Source of the DNA: Sambucus nigra
Lineage: Eukaryota > Streptophyta > Magnoliopsida > Dipsacales > Adoxaceae
Length of the DNA stretch: 64,000 nucleotides
Assembly (NCBI GenBank): GCA_949130495.1
Contig: OX422207.1
Span: 831,580,073 to 831,644,072, forward strand
Reading direction: 5' to 3'
The notes under the pieces are model-generated. The model did no database searches. It worked only from the letters and a program-made list of their open reading frames with translations, and was not told the origin of the DNA. A program made the position numbers and the translations under genes. Every line of letters begins with the position of its first letter. Positions within the stretch are counted from its first letter, which is position 1. Below are positions 12,500 to 23,613 of this stretch, piece after piece.

Positions 12500-13619
12500 G
12501 TCTCTCTGGTCTCCTTATTCCTCCTTTTTTTATATGCGTCAAATAATTTTCAAACTTTTAAGAAGGAAAAAGCATTTAGTTTCCACCATCACATCATACT
12601 AGAAGCTTTGCAGAGGTCTTCAAGTACTTAGAATCCTAATCCTCCTTCAACTGGTAAACAAAGAAAAAACCATTTGTTGACTAGAACTTGTTTCTTCGTG
12701 TAGTTTTTTCATCCATTTTTTATCAATAACCCAAGTGCAAATTCATGTGTTATTTCATGTACAATTAACGTGATTACTCTCTCCCCTCTCTAAATTTTAT
12801 TAGTGTGAAATTCTCTTATTATGTATGTTATATGTACATATACATATCCAGAGTAGATATGCGTCGACGTCATTTGAATATGTACGACCTCATATCCGAG
12901 GAAAGACCACTTGAGAAACAATCACTCACAATCCTCAACATGTTTTTAGTACCTCAACAATCCATACAGACTAGGTAATGATACATCTTTATCATTATGA
13001 GATTTTTTGCCTTTAGGATAAATTGTGAAGTTACATGTTTACAGTGTTGTAGTTATTGCTGTAGTTATTTTTGAGTTAACTTTTATGTTTTAACAGGTCA
13101 GTTTCCATGACTAAAAAAAGGAGACTCAGCCAAATTTTTTAAAAAATATTAAGGGTTTTCAAAAGTAATTCATATGATGATATACAAATTTGATAATGTT
13201 TGTAAAGGTTTTCATATATAGGAACTATTAAAAAAGCTTATTTCTTTATTTAAGGTAGTTGGCACTAAAAAAAATTATTGTAGTTGGAAAACTTTGTAAA
13301 CAAGACAAGTCATTTTGTTGTATGTTCTATGCTTCAAGATTACGGTTTTACTTAGCTTACATCATTTCATGTTAGGAGTAGATTGGTTTTTGTGTATTTT
13401 TCTAATGAGACAAGTGAAATTGTATAGAGATATTTAGCTTGGTGCACACGATGTTGAAATTGTTATTTGCATAGATAGAATTTATTTGTATGAAGTCTAA
13501 TTATAGTTGAATGTATATTGTATGTTATATATGTTGAAATGGGATGCCAAATATGTCATTATTTTAAAAAAAAAAAAATTGTTTATAAATAGATATAGAA
13601 TATTATGAAATGGATGAAA
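12500..13619. other. Intergenic DNA, probably CACTA-internal or host
   Basis: No domain is recognised. A short exon-like stretch (12855-12975) followed by GTAATG and later a CAG acceptor near 13097 could be remnants of a gene, but the support is weak. Confidence 0.3.
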
Positions 13620-13940
13620 TTCCAGTTTTGGTGCCAAAATTATTTCCTAAACGACCTTTTGACACGGTTAGGTTACCATCTAAAAAAACTCTTTTGGGAC
13701 TATTATTAATGTCTAAAAAAAGTTTAAAATACTACTTTTTCGCCATCTCAAAAGCATCCTATAAGCAATGACCTTTTGAGATGATGTATTTTTCATCTCA
13801 AAAAAGTTTTCAAAATGGGGGTCTAATATGATCCCCCTTCGTCATCTTAAATGGCATCCCAAAAGTTTTTTCACTCGGCAAGAGGACCTTTTGAGACGGC
13901 TGAAGCACCGTCTCAAAAAGATTTTTTTTTTTTTGTAGTG
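13620..13940. mobile_element. CACTA element right terminus
   Basis: The terminus is poly-T followed by TTGTAGTG at 13933-13940, the complement of CACTACAAAAAA. Upstream lies a run of CCTTTTGAGACGG / CCGTCTCAAAA words in both orientations (13650-13920), the subterminal repeats of a CACTA element. The terminus directly abuts chromovirus integrase sequence starting at 13942, so the CACTA element inserted into, or was joined to, that retroelement. I see no left terminus or transposase. Confidence 0.65.
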
Positions 13941-13941
13941 C

Positions 13942-14545
13942 AAGTTAAAAATTTATGTATTAGAGTTCAAGGGAAGTTGGAATGAACACTTATCACTAAT
14001 AGAGTTTTCTGATAATAATAATTGTCATTATAGTATTGAGAAGGATCCTTATGAAGCTGTGCATGGGAGAAAGTGCAGAACTCCAATGTGTTGGACTAAA
14101 GTAGGGGAACGAAAACTAATTGGGCCAAAAATTGTGCAACATACTACTGAGAAGATATATCGTATTCATAATCAATTGGAGGTGGCACGGAGTAGACAAA
14201 AATCTATGCTGACAGACAAATTAAGGAATTGAAATTTGATGAAGGCGATTGAGTATTCTTATGTGTTTCACCTTAGAGAGGGGTTATGTGATTTGGGAAG
14301 AAGGGAAAATTAATTCCTAGGTACAATGGCCCTTATGAGATAGTGAAACGAGTTGGAACCGTAAGATTATATGTTGGCATTACCACCAGAATTATCTTGA
14401 ATACATAACATTTTTCATATACCAATGTTTCGTAAGCATGTACCAGATCATTCACATGTGTTTATTTCACAACCGATTGAGCTTTAAGATGACTTGAGCT
14501 ACGTGGAAGAACTAACTAGTGTTTTAGATATAGAGGAATAACTAT
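13942..14545 (+). pseudogene. Ty3/gypsy chromovirus integrase C-terminal remnant
   Basis: Translation gives VLEFKGSWNEHLSLIEFSDN, then DPYEAVHGRKCRTPMCWTKV, GERKLIGPKIV and QLEVARSRQKSM, the end of the integrase core and the C-terminal region of a Tekay-like pol. After a stop (14230-14232) and frame changes come VFLCVSP, FGKKGKL, PRYNGPYEI and SYVEEL. The part upstream was removed or displaced by the CACTA terminus. A matching, better preserved segment occurs in the chromovirus at 49483-50022. The frame is broken several times and cannot be functional. Confidence 0.85.
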
Positions 14546-14807
14546 TATGTAATAAAACCATTCTCTTAGTTATGGCAATGTGGAGAAGTTAGAATATCTA
14601 TGCCAATATGAAGAAGCAATATCATCATCTATTTGGTAGCTTTCTTATGTGTTAAATTTCAGGGATGATTTTTTTCAAGTAATAGAATTATAATTCCCTA
14701 AAACATGATTAGTCATGTTTGTTACATGATTTAGTGTAAGTTATGATTGATAAGGTTGATGATGGGTATGAAACGTTTTAATTATCATGTTTAGAGGATG
14801 AATACTT

Positions 14808-14951
<144 letters not shown>

Positions 14952-14981
14952 CAGACTCTTGTGCACACTAAGTTTACACAT

Positions 14982-15235
14982 CATTTTTTTTAAATAGTAA
15001 AAAAAATTGAGCTGATTTTTTTATATGGTTTCCTTGAAATGTTTAAATATCACACTAAAAATCCACGTCAAAAACTATTTTTTTGCTATTTTAAAAAAAT
15101 CGGTCAAACTTTCGCAGCGTTTAAGCACTTTAGAATTTGCGAAAGTTTGATCGATTTTTTTTAAATAGGAAAACAAAATTATGCTAATTTTTTTTTATAT
15201 GGATTCCTTGAAATGGTTAAATGTCTCACAAAACA
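14982..15235. repeat. Direct repeat around an inverted repeat
   Basis: A segment of about 75 bp at 14982-15056 (TTTTTAAATAG...TATATGGTTTCCTTGAAATG) recurs with changes at 15159-15235. Between them TCGGTCAAACTTTCGCA (about 15100) is mirrored by TGCGAAAGTTTGATCGA (about 15138), forming a stem with a loop of about 20 bp. Confidence 0.7.
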
Positions 15236-16311
15236 AATCAGTAAAAATGGGATGAATATGCCATAAGTCAAAATATTTTGATTGATACTTTTGTTCATCC
15301 GCTCATACAAACCCACCTTAAAATGACCACATGACTACTTTACCACATTTTTCTACCTACAGGTTAGATATTTATCATCTTCTTTCTTTGATAGTGTAAT
15401 CTTTGGTAGAAATAATATTGAGTTGAGAGAAAAGATGGTTTAAGGAAGGATTGCTTGGAAAAAATTATCATAAATCAAGGAGTTCTTCTAAGGTAATTAT
15501 GTTTTTGTTAAAGTTGGTCACATGAATGAGTTCTACAATTTGTATATTTTTATTTCTAATCTGAAAAATATTTAAATGAAGATCAGTATTCCTAATGATA
15601 GAGAGAGAATAAACGTTTAACACCATAGATGAGAAATTGTGCTAGAATGGTAAAAAGTGAAATTTCAAAATCCTATAATTGAATCATCAATTTGTGAAAG
15701 TTTTATTTATGATATTTTTGTATGTGATATATATATATATATATATATTCATATGTTAGGTAGTTGTTTCCATGAATTAAAACCCAAAGTAGAGATTATG
15801 TATGCTTAAGTAAACTAGATTATGCTTTAATGTTCTATTTGAGACTTAGTTGTGTTCAAAGTGGCAAAACTCATTGGATACTTAATGAAATCAAGTGATT
15901 CTATTGAATATGTTAGAGAACATATATGAGTACAACATATTCCAATATGAGCATAAAATACTTTTTCGTTTGTCTTAGGTGATGTTTTTGAGTTGAAGTT
16001 TCGTTGTTATTTTTATGCAAAACAACTTGAAAAATGTTGTACTAAAATGGAAATAACTTTCTCTAAAAATTAATAATTTAATTCTGTGAGTTCTGTTAGA
16101 ACCCTCATGCGTAGGGTGTTATAGAAATGTGAAGCAGAATAACTAATTGTTTTTCAATTATTTCAAATGGGCCAACTAATTCGTTGTGTTACTAGATTTA
16201 ATGTTATTTGGTGCATTATAATACATATGATATTAAATTGATAGGTGTGGAAGTGTCTAATACTACCACACCAAGGAATAGATTTGGTATTAATCTCATT
16301 TCTTACCTTAA

Positions 16312-16316
16312 GGTGA
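16312..16316. repeat. Target-site duplication of the Tat element, left copy
   Basis: GGTGA directly precedes the left LTR and recurs at 34521-34525 directly after the right LTR. Confidence 0.92.
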
Positions 16317-17540
16317 TGTGGCCATCCCCGATCCTCGCGACGGGTGGGAGAGCGAGGATCCTTCGACCGGCGTCATTGATGAGGTGAAAAATGTAAAGAG
16401 ATGGAGTCGCCAGTTTATTTAACTCAAAACAGACAAAAGAAAGGCAGCCATCCCGAAGGATAGCATCCAAAGACATACTTATACATACAAAACCAAAATG
16501 ATTCGAAAAGGGTCTGGAGGCTCAGTTACGAAATGGGAAGGTGTTAGGCACCCATTCCGTCCTTACAATCTCTCATGGGTTTTTACTATTTTCCCCGTGA
16601 TATGTGTGTATGTGTATGTGTATATATAGTGGATATAGGAATCCTTGACTTGTATCATGGAAGAGATGAAGCGAGTCATTCATAGGAAGGTTCATAAAAA
16701 TAATATTAGAAAATAGGATTTACGCGATTATCCTTGCGTTGATCGTTATAATGGAATGATAATGTATATGGAATAATACGCCACAAAGAACAAATATATG
16801 CATATATAAATATTTGTAATCTAAGAGAGTTGAGTTTAGAGAAAATAAAAAATGAGAGAACATGTGAGAAGTGGACTCGAGTCTCGGGCTTTACCCCGAG
16901 ACGCTTCAAAGTCCACGTAGCCTATAGCGGCATCAAAGTTCACTTCAAAGTCCACGTAGCCTATAGAGGCATCAAAGTCCACGTAGTTCACATACAAAAC
17001 GAAGGGGTGGGGTTTATCCCATAAATACAACCGGGGACTTTTCTTACTTGTGTGTGTGTGTGTGTGTAAAAAAGTGTTTTAGTTGTGAGAAAAGTGTAAG
17101 AAAAATGTGAGAATTTTTGTTTGGAATTTATGAGAAAGCCCTATTTTCTTATTTTTTGGGTTTTTTATTTGTATGAAACTAAGAGATGTGTAATAATACT
17201 ATATATTAAATATATTAGGATATGTGAGATGAGAGAATAAAAAGTGTTAAGTAATAAAACAAGTTAATGAGAATTTATGAGAATTTAAGGAGAGAATTGA
17301 GAAAATTAGAACTTTTTTAAGATCTTGAGCTTGATCTTAAATGTTGGAGAGCAGCCTTTGCACTTGGATGATGATGTAGGGCAGTGAATTCACCAAGTTT
17401 GATGAAAAGGATGATGAAAAGTGAAGGTTGGAAAGGGATTTGAATGTGGAAATCACACTGACTTCGAGAGAGGTTTCCTTGATTTATTGAGAGTGATGTA
17501 TTTGAGATCTAGGCTCCCCTTGGAATGAGGTCAGGCCCTC

Positions 17541-17550
17541 CTTTTTATAG
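17541..17550 (-). promoter_or_regulatory. LTR TATA box
   Basis: On the minus strand the sequence is CTATAAAAAG, in the LTR of a minus-oriented element. The other LTR has CTATAAAAAT at about 33630-33638. Two copies of the palindromic CTGCCGATCGGCAG-like motif lie about 65-110 bp upstream. Confidence 0.65.
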
Positions 17551-17613
17551 GCCCAGGGCATTGTTGATTGACATAGCCCTGGTCCTGCCAATAAAAAGGT
17601 GTGTGTAGGCACA

Positions 17614-17651
17614 CTGTCGATAGGTAGGGTCTGGGACCTGCCATTTGGCAT
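17614..17651 (-). promoter_or_regulatory. Palindromic motif pair upstream of the LTR TATA box
   Basis: CTGTCGATAGGTAG (17614-17627) and CTGCCATTTGGCAT (17638-17651) are degenerate forms of the palindrome CTGCCGATCGGCAG. The other LTR has better copies: CTGCCGATTGGCAG (33703-33716) and CTGCCGTTTGGCAG (33727-33740). The pair spacing is conserved. Confidence 0.55.
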
Positions 17652-18432
17652 TGTCTTTCAGGCCTTTTCGAAAAATCGACTGTAGAGTGCAAACCGCTGA
17701 TCAGAATCGCACACAGGGTAGACCGTTGGAATGGTAATTTAGAGAAACTCTAAATTACTTTGGACTAATCCCAGGTTCGGGAGTTGACTTCGGGTCAAAT
17801 GTTGCTCGGAAGCGCTTTTTGGTCCTTTGGACGGGAAAACTTCGAACGCAAATGGACCGTTCGTCCATATGGTAAGTAAGAATCATGCATGAGGCGGACT
17901 ATTGGAAAGGTTAGGAGATGTAGTTCGACATTTCAAAGAGTTTGACCTGGTTTAGGGAGTTGACTTTGGTTAACCGGGGCCTGGAGGTATTTGGTGACCA
18001 TTTGGAGTAAAACGGATCGTTCGTCCGTACTGTAAGTCAAAATGGTGCAAAGGACGGACCGTGGGAAAGGGGATTCAGTGCCCTTCGAAGATTCATTCAT
18101 TCTCAATCGAGCTAAAGAGTTGACTTAGGTCAAATGGAGCTCGGGATCGCCCGGTGGCCTCCTGATCGAGTTTCGGGGAAAATGGGTCGTTCAACCATAT
18201 GGTAAGTCGGAATTGTGCACGGGATGGATCATTAGAAAGGGGATTCAGTTCCCTTTGAAGATTCATTAAGTCTCAATCGAGCTTAAGAGTTTGACTTTTG
18301 GGTCAAACGGAGCTTGGGAGCGTGTGATGGCCTCTAGGTCGGTACTCAGGGTATGACCTGGGTTTGTAGTGATAAAGGGAGGTGCTAGGAACCTAAGAAG
18401 AGTTTAGGGGGTAATAGAATGGGGTGTCTACA

Positions 18433-18443
18433 GATCCCCTCGA
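18433..18443 (-). promoter_or_regulatory. Polypurine tract of the Tat element
   Basis: On the minus strand CGAGGGGATC lies directly before the 3' LTR start TGTAGACACC. It is short, but at the expected place. Confidence 0.6.
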
Positions 18444-18507
18444 CGGGTGAGTTTGGAATAAACGATAATCATCGAATAGACACCGTATGATGCCTTTAGA
18501 GTAGGAT

Positions 18508-18957
18508 GACCAATTCAGAAGGTCGAGGCCGATTCTAAGGACCTAAGGAAACAAGGATGACCAATTCAGAGGGTCGAGGTCGATTTTGACGACCTAAGGA
18601 GCGTGCTAGGGATGACAAATTCTATGGGTCGAGATTGATTCAGAGGACTTAAGGAAACAACGATGACCAATTCTGCGGGCTTAGGTTGAGGTGACCAATT
18701 CTACGGGTCGAAGCCAATTCTACAGGATTATGGGGAGATGACCAATTCTGCGGGTCGAAGCCAATTCTGTGGGCTTAAGGTGAGATGACAAATTCTATGA
18801 ATTGAAGCAAATTCTGCGGGCTTAATGGGAGATGACCAATTCTGCGGGATTAAGGTGAGATGACCAATTCTGCGAGTCAAAGCCAATTCTGCGAGCTTAA
18901 GTTGAGATGACCAATTCTTCGGGTCAAAGCCAATTCTATGGGCTTAAGTTGGGATAA
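18508..18957. repeat. Minisatellite array of ~47-51-bp units in the Tat element
   Basis: About nine or ten units begin GATGACCAATTC(T/A)GCGGGTC and contain AGCCAATTCTGCGGGCTTAAG. Early units are about 51 bp and end GGAAACAAG; later units are about 47 bp and end GGTGAGA, with two shortened units. The array sits between the polypurine tract and the antisense PMD gene, a zone known to be hypervariable and repeat-generating in Tat elements. Confidence 0.85.
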
Positions 18958-19436
18958 CCTCGGGGAAACTCTGTAGGGAAAAATCACCTTGTGATCTTAA
19001 TTTGAGCCAGGGAGCCGACGGCTGGGTAAATCCTTGTGATTTGGAGATTTTATGGAGGAAAGGCAAATTTGATGCTATAAAATCCACTGGGGGAGTGATT
19101 AGGCGATCTAGGTGTTGGACATATTTCTCAGGGAGGTTTGAGACCTTTAGGGTACATGAGGTGATCCTTAGAGATTCTCCAGGGACGTTGTCGAGAGGGG
19201 ATTCACATGGCTCTTGAGAGTTTCACTGGGGGTTCCGCTTGAGGGAGTGTGGAATTCTCTTGGTGAAAATATTATAAATCCTTCCTGGGATTTTAAGGAG
19301 TTTTTTTAGTGTTTTCTGGTATTTTTTGGGACCTTTTTGTACGAAATTTTAAGGGGGGTGTCAGTTGGTATGGTGTAAAGGGTGTCATTCGGCAGTGGCA
19401 TGGAAGTTTGGACTGCCTCAGGAAGTTGAAGGGGCA
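18958..19436. other. Spacer between the minisatellite and the PMD promoter
   Basis: No domain is recognised. It is G-rich on the plus strand and contains half-sites of the palindromic motif (TTCGGCAGTGGCA near 19388). Confidence 0.4.
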
Positions 19437-19497
19437 GTGCCGATCGGTAGGTGGGGGGTCAATGCCGATCTTCATAACCCTTGGCATCCTATATAAA
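19437..19497 (+). promoter_or_regulatory. Promoter of the antisense PMD gene
   Basis: A consensus TATA box TATATAAA at 19490-19497 lies 93 bp before the ATG at 19591, leaving room for a 5' UTR of about 60-65 nt rich in CT. GTGCCGATCGGTAG at 19437-19450 matches the palindrome found in the LTR promoter, and a half-site TGCCGATC follows at about 19463. Confidence 0.6.
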
Positions 19498-19590
19498 GGA
19501 GAGAATTTCATTCATTTTTCACCGCTTCTTGCTTTCTCTCTTTCTGTGATTTTCTTCTGCGAAGCGTTCTAGCATTTCGATCTCTAAAAA

Positions 19591-21692
19591 ATGGCCACTT
19601 TTGTGAGCACTACAGTACATAGGGAATGGTTGACTGTTGATGACTGGGCGAACGTGGAATGGAGGGCTAGGGCGCCTCTTTCTTTGGGGAGCGAGAATTA
19701 TTTTGACGCGTTTGATTCAGTTGTGGATAATCAAACCTTACAGCGGGAGTCATCGCACCATTGCTCTTCAAGGGTTGTGAACCCTGGTGGTTATGTAAGT
19801 AAAGTGACTTTTGGCATTCTTTTTGGTGAAATCCTTTTTTTTTCTTTGGTTTTGACAAGATTTTTCTTTTGACAGTCTGATGTCTCTTTGAAGAACATGC
19901 GTGCCCATGGGATGACGAGGCTTAAGGATGTCTGGGAGCATCTTCCACCCATGGTACATTGGGTGGTATCATTAGCGGGTTTTGTGAGGTTAGCATCTGC
20001 ATTGGATGAGACACCTCGTTCGATGGAGGTCTTATGCGCTCTGGGGAAGAGATTATGGGATACTACCCACACCTTCCATTAAGGCTTCGGGGAGATGACC
20101 GTGACTCCCATACACGTGCAACAACTGTTAGGATTGGATTGTGATGGGGAGAAGATAAAGGTGGATCGCTCCCTGCAGGTGAGACCGGAGGCGGTGCGGG
20201 CGACCCTCGGTGACGTGGGGAGGATAGTATCTAGGGATTCCATTATGTTGTCCCTGTTAAAGGATGTTTTGCTGAGTAGGGTGGTTAATGTGGAGGACGG
20301 GCTGCAGGTGAGGCAGATGGCCCGGTTGTTTATTCTGCTAGTGCTGGGGGGCTTTATGGTGTCATCGAGAGGCGACGTCGTCCATTTGTGGTTCCTGCCG
20401 TACTTGAGAGTGTTTTCAAACATTCACTTCTATGATTGGGGCAGCCATACTTTGGCGACCCTTTATTTTCCTATGGATGCATTCAGCCAGTGCTGCCGAC
20501 AGACTTTTAATGGAGCCATGTATCTCCTTGAGGTATTCTTTAATTTGTGCATTTTCCTTTCATACATTTGCATTTTCCTTATGCGTCTTTTTTTTATTGT
20601 GGGTTCTTATCTTTGGTAGACGTGGTTCTATGAGGTGATTGGGTGTAATACCCAGCTGATCTCTCTGAAGGATGAGACTGTTGGGGACTTCTACCGGTTG
20701 TATAGATGGCGCAAGGTGAATCGACAGTTGAGGGGATCTATTTCGTAGGAGGAAGTATATCAGATCTTGAACGGCCTGACCAATGATAGGGTAAGATTTT
20801 TCCTTTTCAGTCTTGGTCTTTGTATGCTCTAATTCTGTATTGACTCATACCTGCTTGGGGATTTTCAGGTGACCTTTTACCCTTGGGGATTGCAATTCAG
20901 GACACGGGGTTGACTGGGGTGAACGCACAGCTGCGACGCCTACTGGCGCATGAGTTTGGCCACTCATGGTATCTCGGGGAGAGGGTTGTTCAATATATTA
21001 CTGAGGATGAGGTGGTGGTGCCATGTGCGCATCCTCCTATGTCCATGAGGCGGGAGCAGCTGTTTCCAGAGGATGCGAGAATCGTGGCGATGATCGACAA
21101 TCCTACCTATTGTACACTGATACGGTTGTGCCGTATGATTACATGGACTTTGTGACGAGCTGGCTGATGGCGCCCAGCATATATGATGCCTTGACTTTCT
21201 CTCTTGCGGTTTCGAGTCGGCCGATGGGGTCATCCCACAGCGGTGGGGATCCATCGACGTCTGTGACGGAGGTGACTTCGGAGGTTCCCTACGTGAAGTT
21301 GCATGCCCCTTCGTACAATGTTCGGTGGGCTGATGGAGGGATGGTGCCTATGTTGCACCATCCTCATGCAATGGATCCGGAGGAGCTAGTTTTGACAGAG
21401 GAGGTTCTTCGACCTAAGGAATATCTTTTCATGTTCTTCTCTTTCTTTCTTTTTCATTTCTTTTGATACTGATTATGGATTTTACTTGCAGCAAGTTCGG
21501 GTGTTGACCACTTGGTTGAGGGATATCAGAGACTGGATATCTTCGGTGACTGCCCATATTCGGGATTTGGTTCCTATTTCTTCTTACTTGGTGTCGTCTG
21601 CTTCGTCCGGGGAGGAGTCTGGCTCGGGTAGCGGTGGTGTGTCATCTCGTCACAAAGGAAAAAGAGCGTGTCACAGGGGTGGAAGCTCTTAG
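19591..21692 (+). pseudogene. Plant mobile domain (aminotransferase-like / MAIN-like) gene, antisense in the Tat element
   Basis: The gene has five exons: 19591-19794, 19876-20532, 20620-20790, 20869-about 21418, and 21492-21692. Introns 1-3 are 78-87 bp with GT...AG ends; the fourth donor seems lost (AAGGAATAT where GTATAT would fit). Exon 2 holds the PMD hallmarks: TTHTFH, GEMTVTPIHVQQLLGL, ARLFILLVLGGF, VHLWFLPYLR and YDWGSHTLATLY. The last exon is Ser/Gly-rich with KGKR near the end and stops at 21690. Damage includes a TAA at 20080-20082, a TAG at 20746-20748 (probably TGG before), and two frameshifts in exon 4. PMD proteins of the MAIN family are nuclear and linked to transposon silencing and genome stability in Arabidopsis; what this copy did is unknown. 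It lies upstream of the DUF7745-like gene on the same strand. Confidence 0.82.
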
Positions 21693-21694
21693 GG

Positions 21695-21699
<5 letters not shown>

Positions 21700-21734
<35 letters not shown>
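21700..21734. repeat. (GA)n microsatellite
   Basis: About 17 GA units begin 8 bp after the PMD stop codon, in its 3' UTR. Confidence 0.95.
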
Positions 21735-21737
<3 letters not shown>

Positions 21738-22089
21738 TGGGTTCGATCTGTGTCCCGTTGTTTTTTTTCTTTTCTTTTTTTCCTGTAAAATTGATGTAAC
21801 ACAAAAAATATATTTATGCAATGTAATGGAGTTTTTTATTATCTTCTCTTAATGGTGAATGAATGCATGCACATGCGCTTTTTACTTTGCTGCTGAGACC
21901 GTAAAAAGAGATATTTCTGGGATTTTGAAGGAAAGTTTTAAAAATGAGAAATTATACAAGGGTGGAAGGGGATTTTTGAAATTCTGTTGAGAATATCAAT
22001 TTATTTTTTATTGAGTTTCTGATTTTAAGAAAAGAGGAAAAAGGAAAATTTCCAAAAATACGGGGTTGACCATCGACAAGCCCCTTGCC

Positions 22090-22234
22090 CTGCCTATCGG
22101 CAGTCAAGTCCAGTCCCATCAATTGAAAGCTTTGATTAGTACCCTTGAAGCCTTTAGTACCTTGTGGGGCGAGATTCCATCTAATTTTTGCAGGGGTTAT
22201 GTCTTTTGTCAGGGGTTTTCCAAGTATAAAATAG
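22090..22234 (+). promoter_or_regulatory. Promoter of the antisense DUF7745-like gene
   Basis: CTGCCTATCGGCAG at 22090-22103 is a near-perfect copy of the palindrome seen in the LTR and PMD promoters. A TATA box TATAAAATAG lies at 22225-22234, 87 bp before the ATG at 22321, followed by a CT-rich leader. Confidence 0.6.
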
Positions 22235-22320
22235 GAGTGTGGATGGGTCTTTCTTCCTCACACTTTCACTTTCTTCTCTTCCCACATTGTCACTTGCATA
22301 CTATTTCTTAATCTTGCAAG

Positions 22321-23613
22321 ATGTCTCTCCCTGGTAGCATTGAGTTTGCTAACTACCGCGAAGCCCTGGAAGCAATGTGCTCCAATAATGTCGACTACGA
22401 TGCTTTCAATATGCATCGAGTCTCTTTGTGGAGAAATCGGTCCATTGAATGGAACATGCTGATGGCGGCGGTACAATTTTGGTACCCTAAAGACCATGTA
22501 TTTCGCTTTGGCTTGGAGGAAATTTGTCCTACCTACGAGGAATTTTTTGCCATGTTGGGGATAAATCCTAGTGTTGTCGCAGCTCTTCCTAAGTTTTACC
22601 ATTCTCCCAGGGATTTGTTGGTACGGCCTCTTCGCATATTGCCTTCGGTAGCCATACCATTGGTTTATGGAGGCATGATCTCCTTTTTTACGGTGTTATA
22701 ATCCATACATTTGAAGGAGATTGGTGATGGTGGATACACCGGGGCCATTGTTCTGGGCTTAGTATCAAAATTATTACTGGTGACTTGGGAAGTGTTGGCG
22801 GACCCACAACTTGCAACCATTACTTCATGGATGTCTTACCATCACTATCCTGTGGCGGTGATACTAGCACAGACTTTAAATGGCCTGGATACCTGGAGAG
22901 AAGGTCTTTCTGACTTTCTGAGGGGTGGCTCCATGTTGTTATTCATGTGGTTGTCTAAAAGACTCCACCGGGTGACTCCTCCAGAATATCCTTTATCAGA
23001 TGTACCCAACTTCTTCTCGCGTCATTTCATCAGCATTGGTTTGGATATTGAGAGATGGGAGAACTGGTTTGTGGAGCATGGGACTCTAAATCTGTACTGG
23101 TCAGTGCCTTGGTGGGGACAGGTGGTGCCTATTCAAGAGCTAGGGGAATACCCATATGTTCAGTTGGTTGGCCTCAGACATACCTCTTTCTATTTCCCTT
23201 GGTGGCATATGTGTAAATTTGGCTAGGAACAGATCGTGCCACCTCAGACACTAGATTTCTTTCCGGTAGAAGATTTGACTGAGCGTCTACGTATGCGGCT
23301 TGGCTCTTTATGGGAGAGTCGGCGTCCGTCGACATGTCCCTATCAGTTTGTTGGGAGAGTTTGGCATATCCTTGGGGATTATATGAAGTGGTTATGGAGG
23401 AGAGTAGTCAGTAAGATGTTGGTAGTGGAGACTGGACCAAGGTGGCTTGTCTTATTTAATACCATGGAAGGAGGCATTGTGGTTTTCCCGAAGCTTGTTT
23501 GAGCCTATCGGTCCATGGAGCGTCTTCGGCACTCTATTCAGGCAGGGGGAGCTTGGGGATCCCAGGATGCAGATGATGATGACGGAGCGGGCTCCTCTGA
23601 TAGCTGTGGATAG
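22321..23613 (+). pseudogene. DUF7745-like (retroelement-associated) single-exon gene, antisense in the Tat element
   Basis: One continuous frame of 430 codons runs from ATG 22321 to TAG 23611-23613. It is broken only by three in-frame stops (22699-22701 TAA, 23224-23226 TAG, 23500-23502 TGA) with no frameshift. AVQFWYPKDHVFRFGLEEI followed by CPTYEEFFAMLGI is the conserved entry of the DUF7745-type domain found in plant retroelement-associated proteins; HYPVAVILAQTLNGLD and LLFMWLSKRLHRVTP fit its middle. The tail is acidic (DADDDDGAGSS). All three stops could come from single C-to-T or G-to-A changes. The molecular function of the family is unknown to me. It is tail-to-tail with the element's integrase. 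Confidence 0.7.

Larger units (their letters stand above)
16317..18432 (-). repeat. Tat element LTR, left copy (3' LTR)
   Basis: On the plus strand it starts TGTGGCCATCC and ends GGGGTGTCTACA; in element orientation it starts TGTAGACACCCC. It shares order and sequence with 32439-34520. From about 17690 to 18345 it contains diverged tandem units of about 160-170 bp marked by CGTTCGTCC.TA..GTAAGTC and GGAAAGGGGATTCAGT. Confidence 0.93.
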
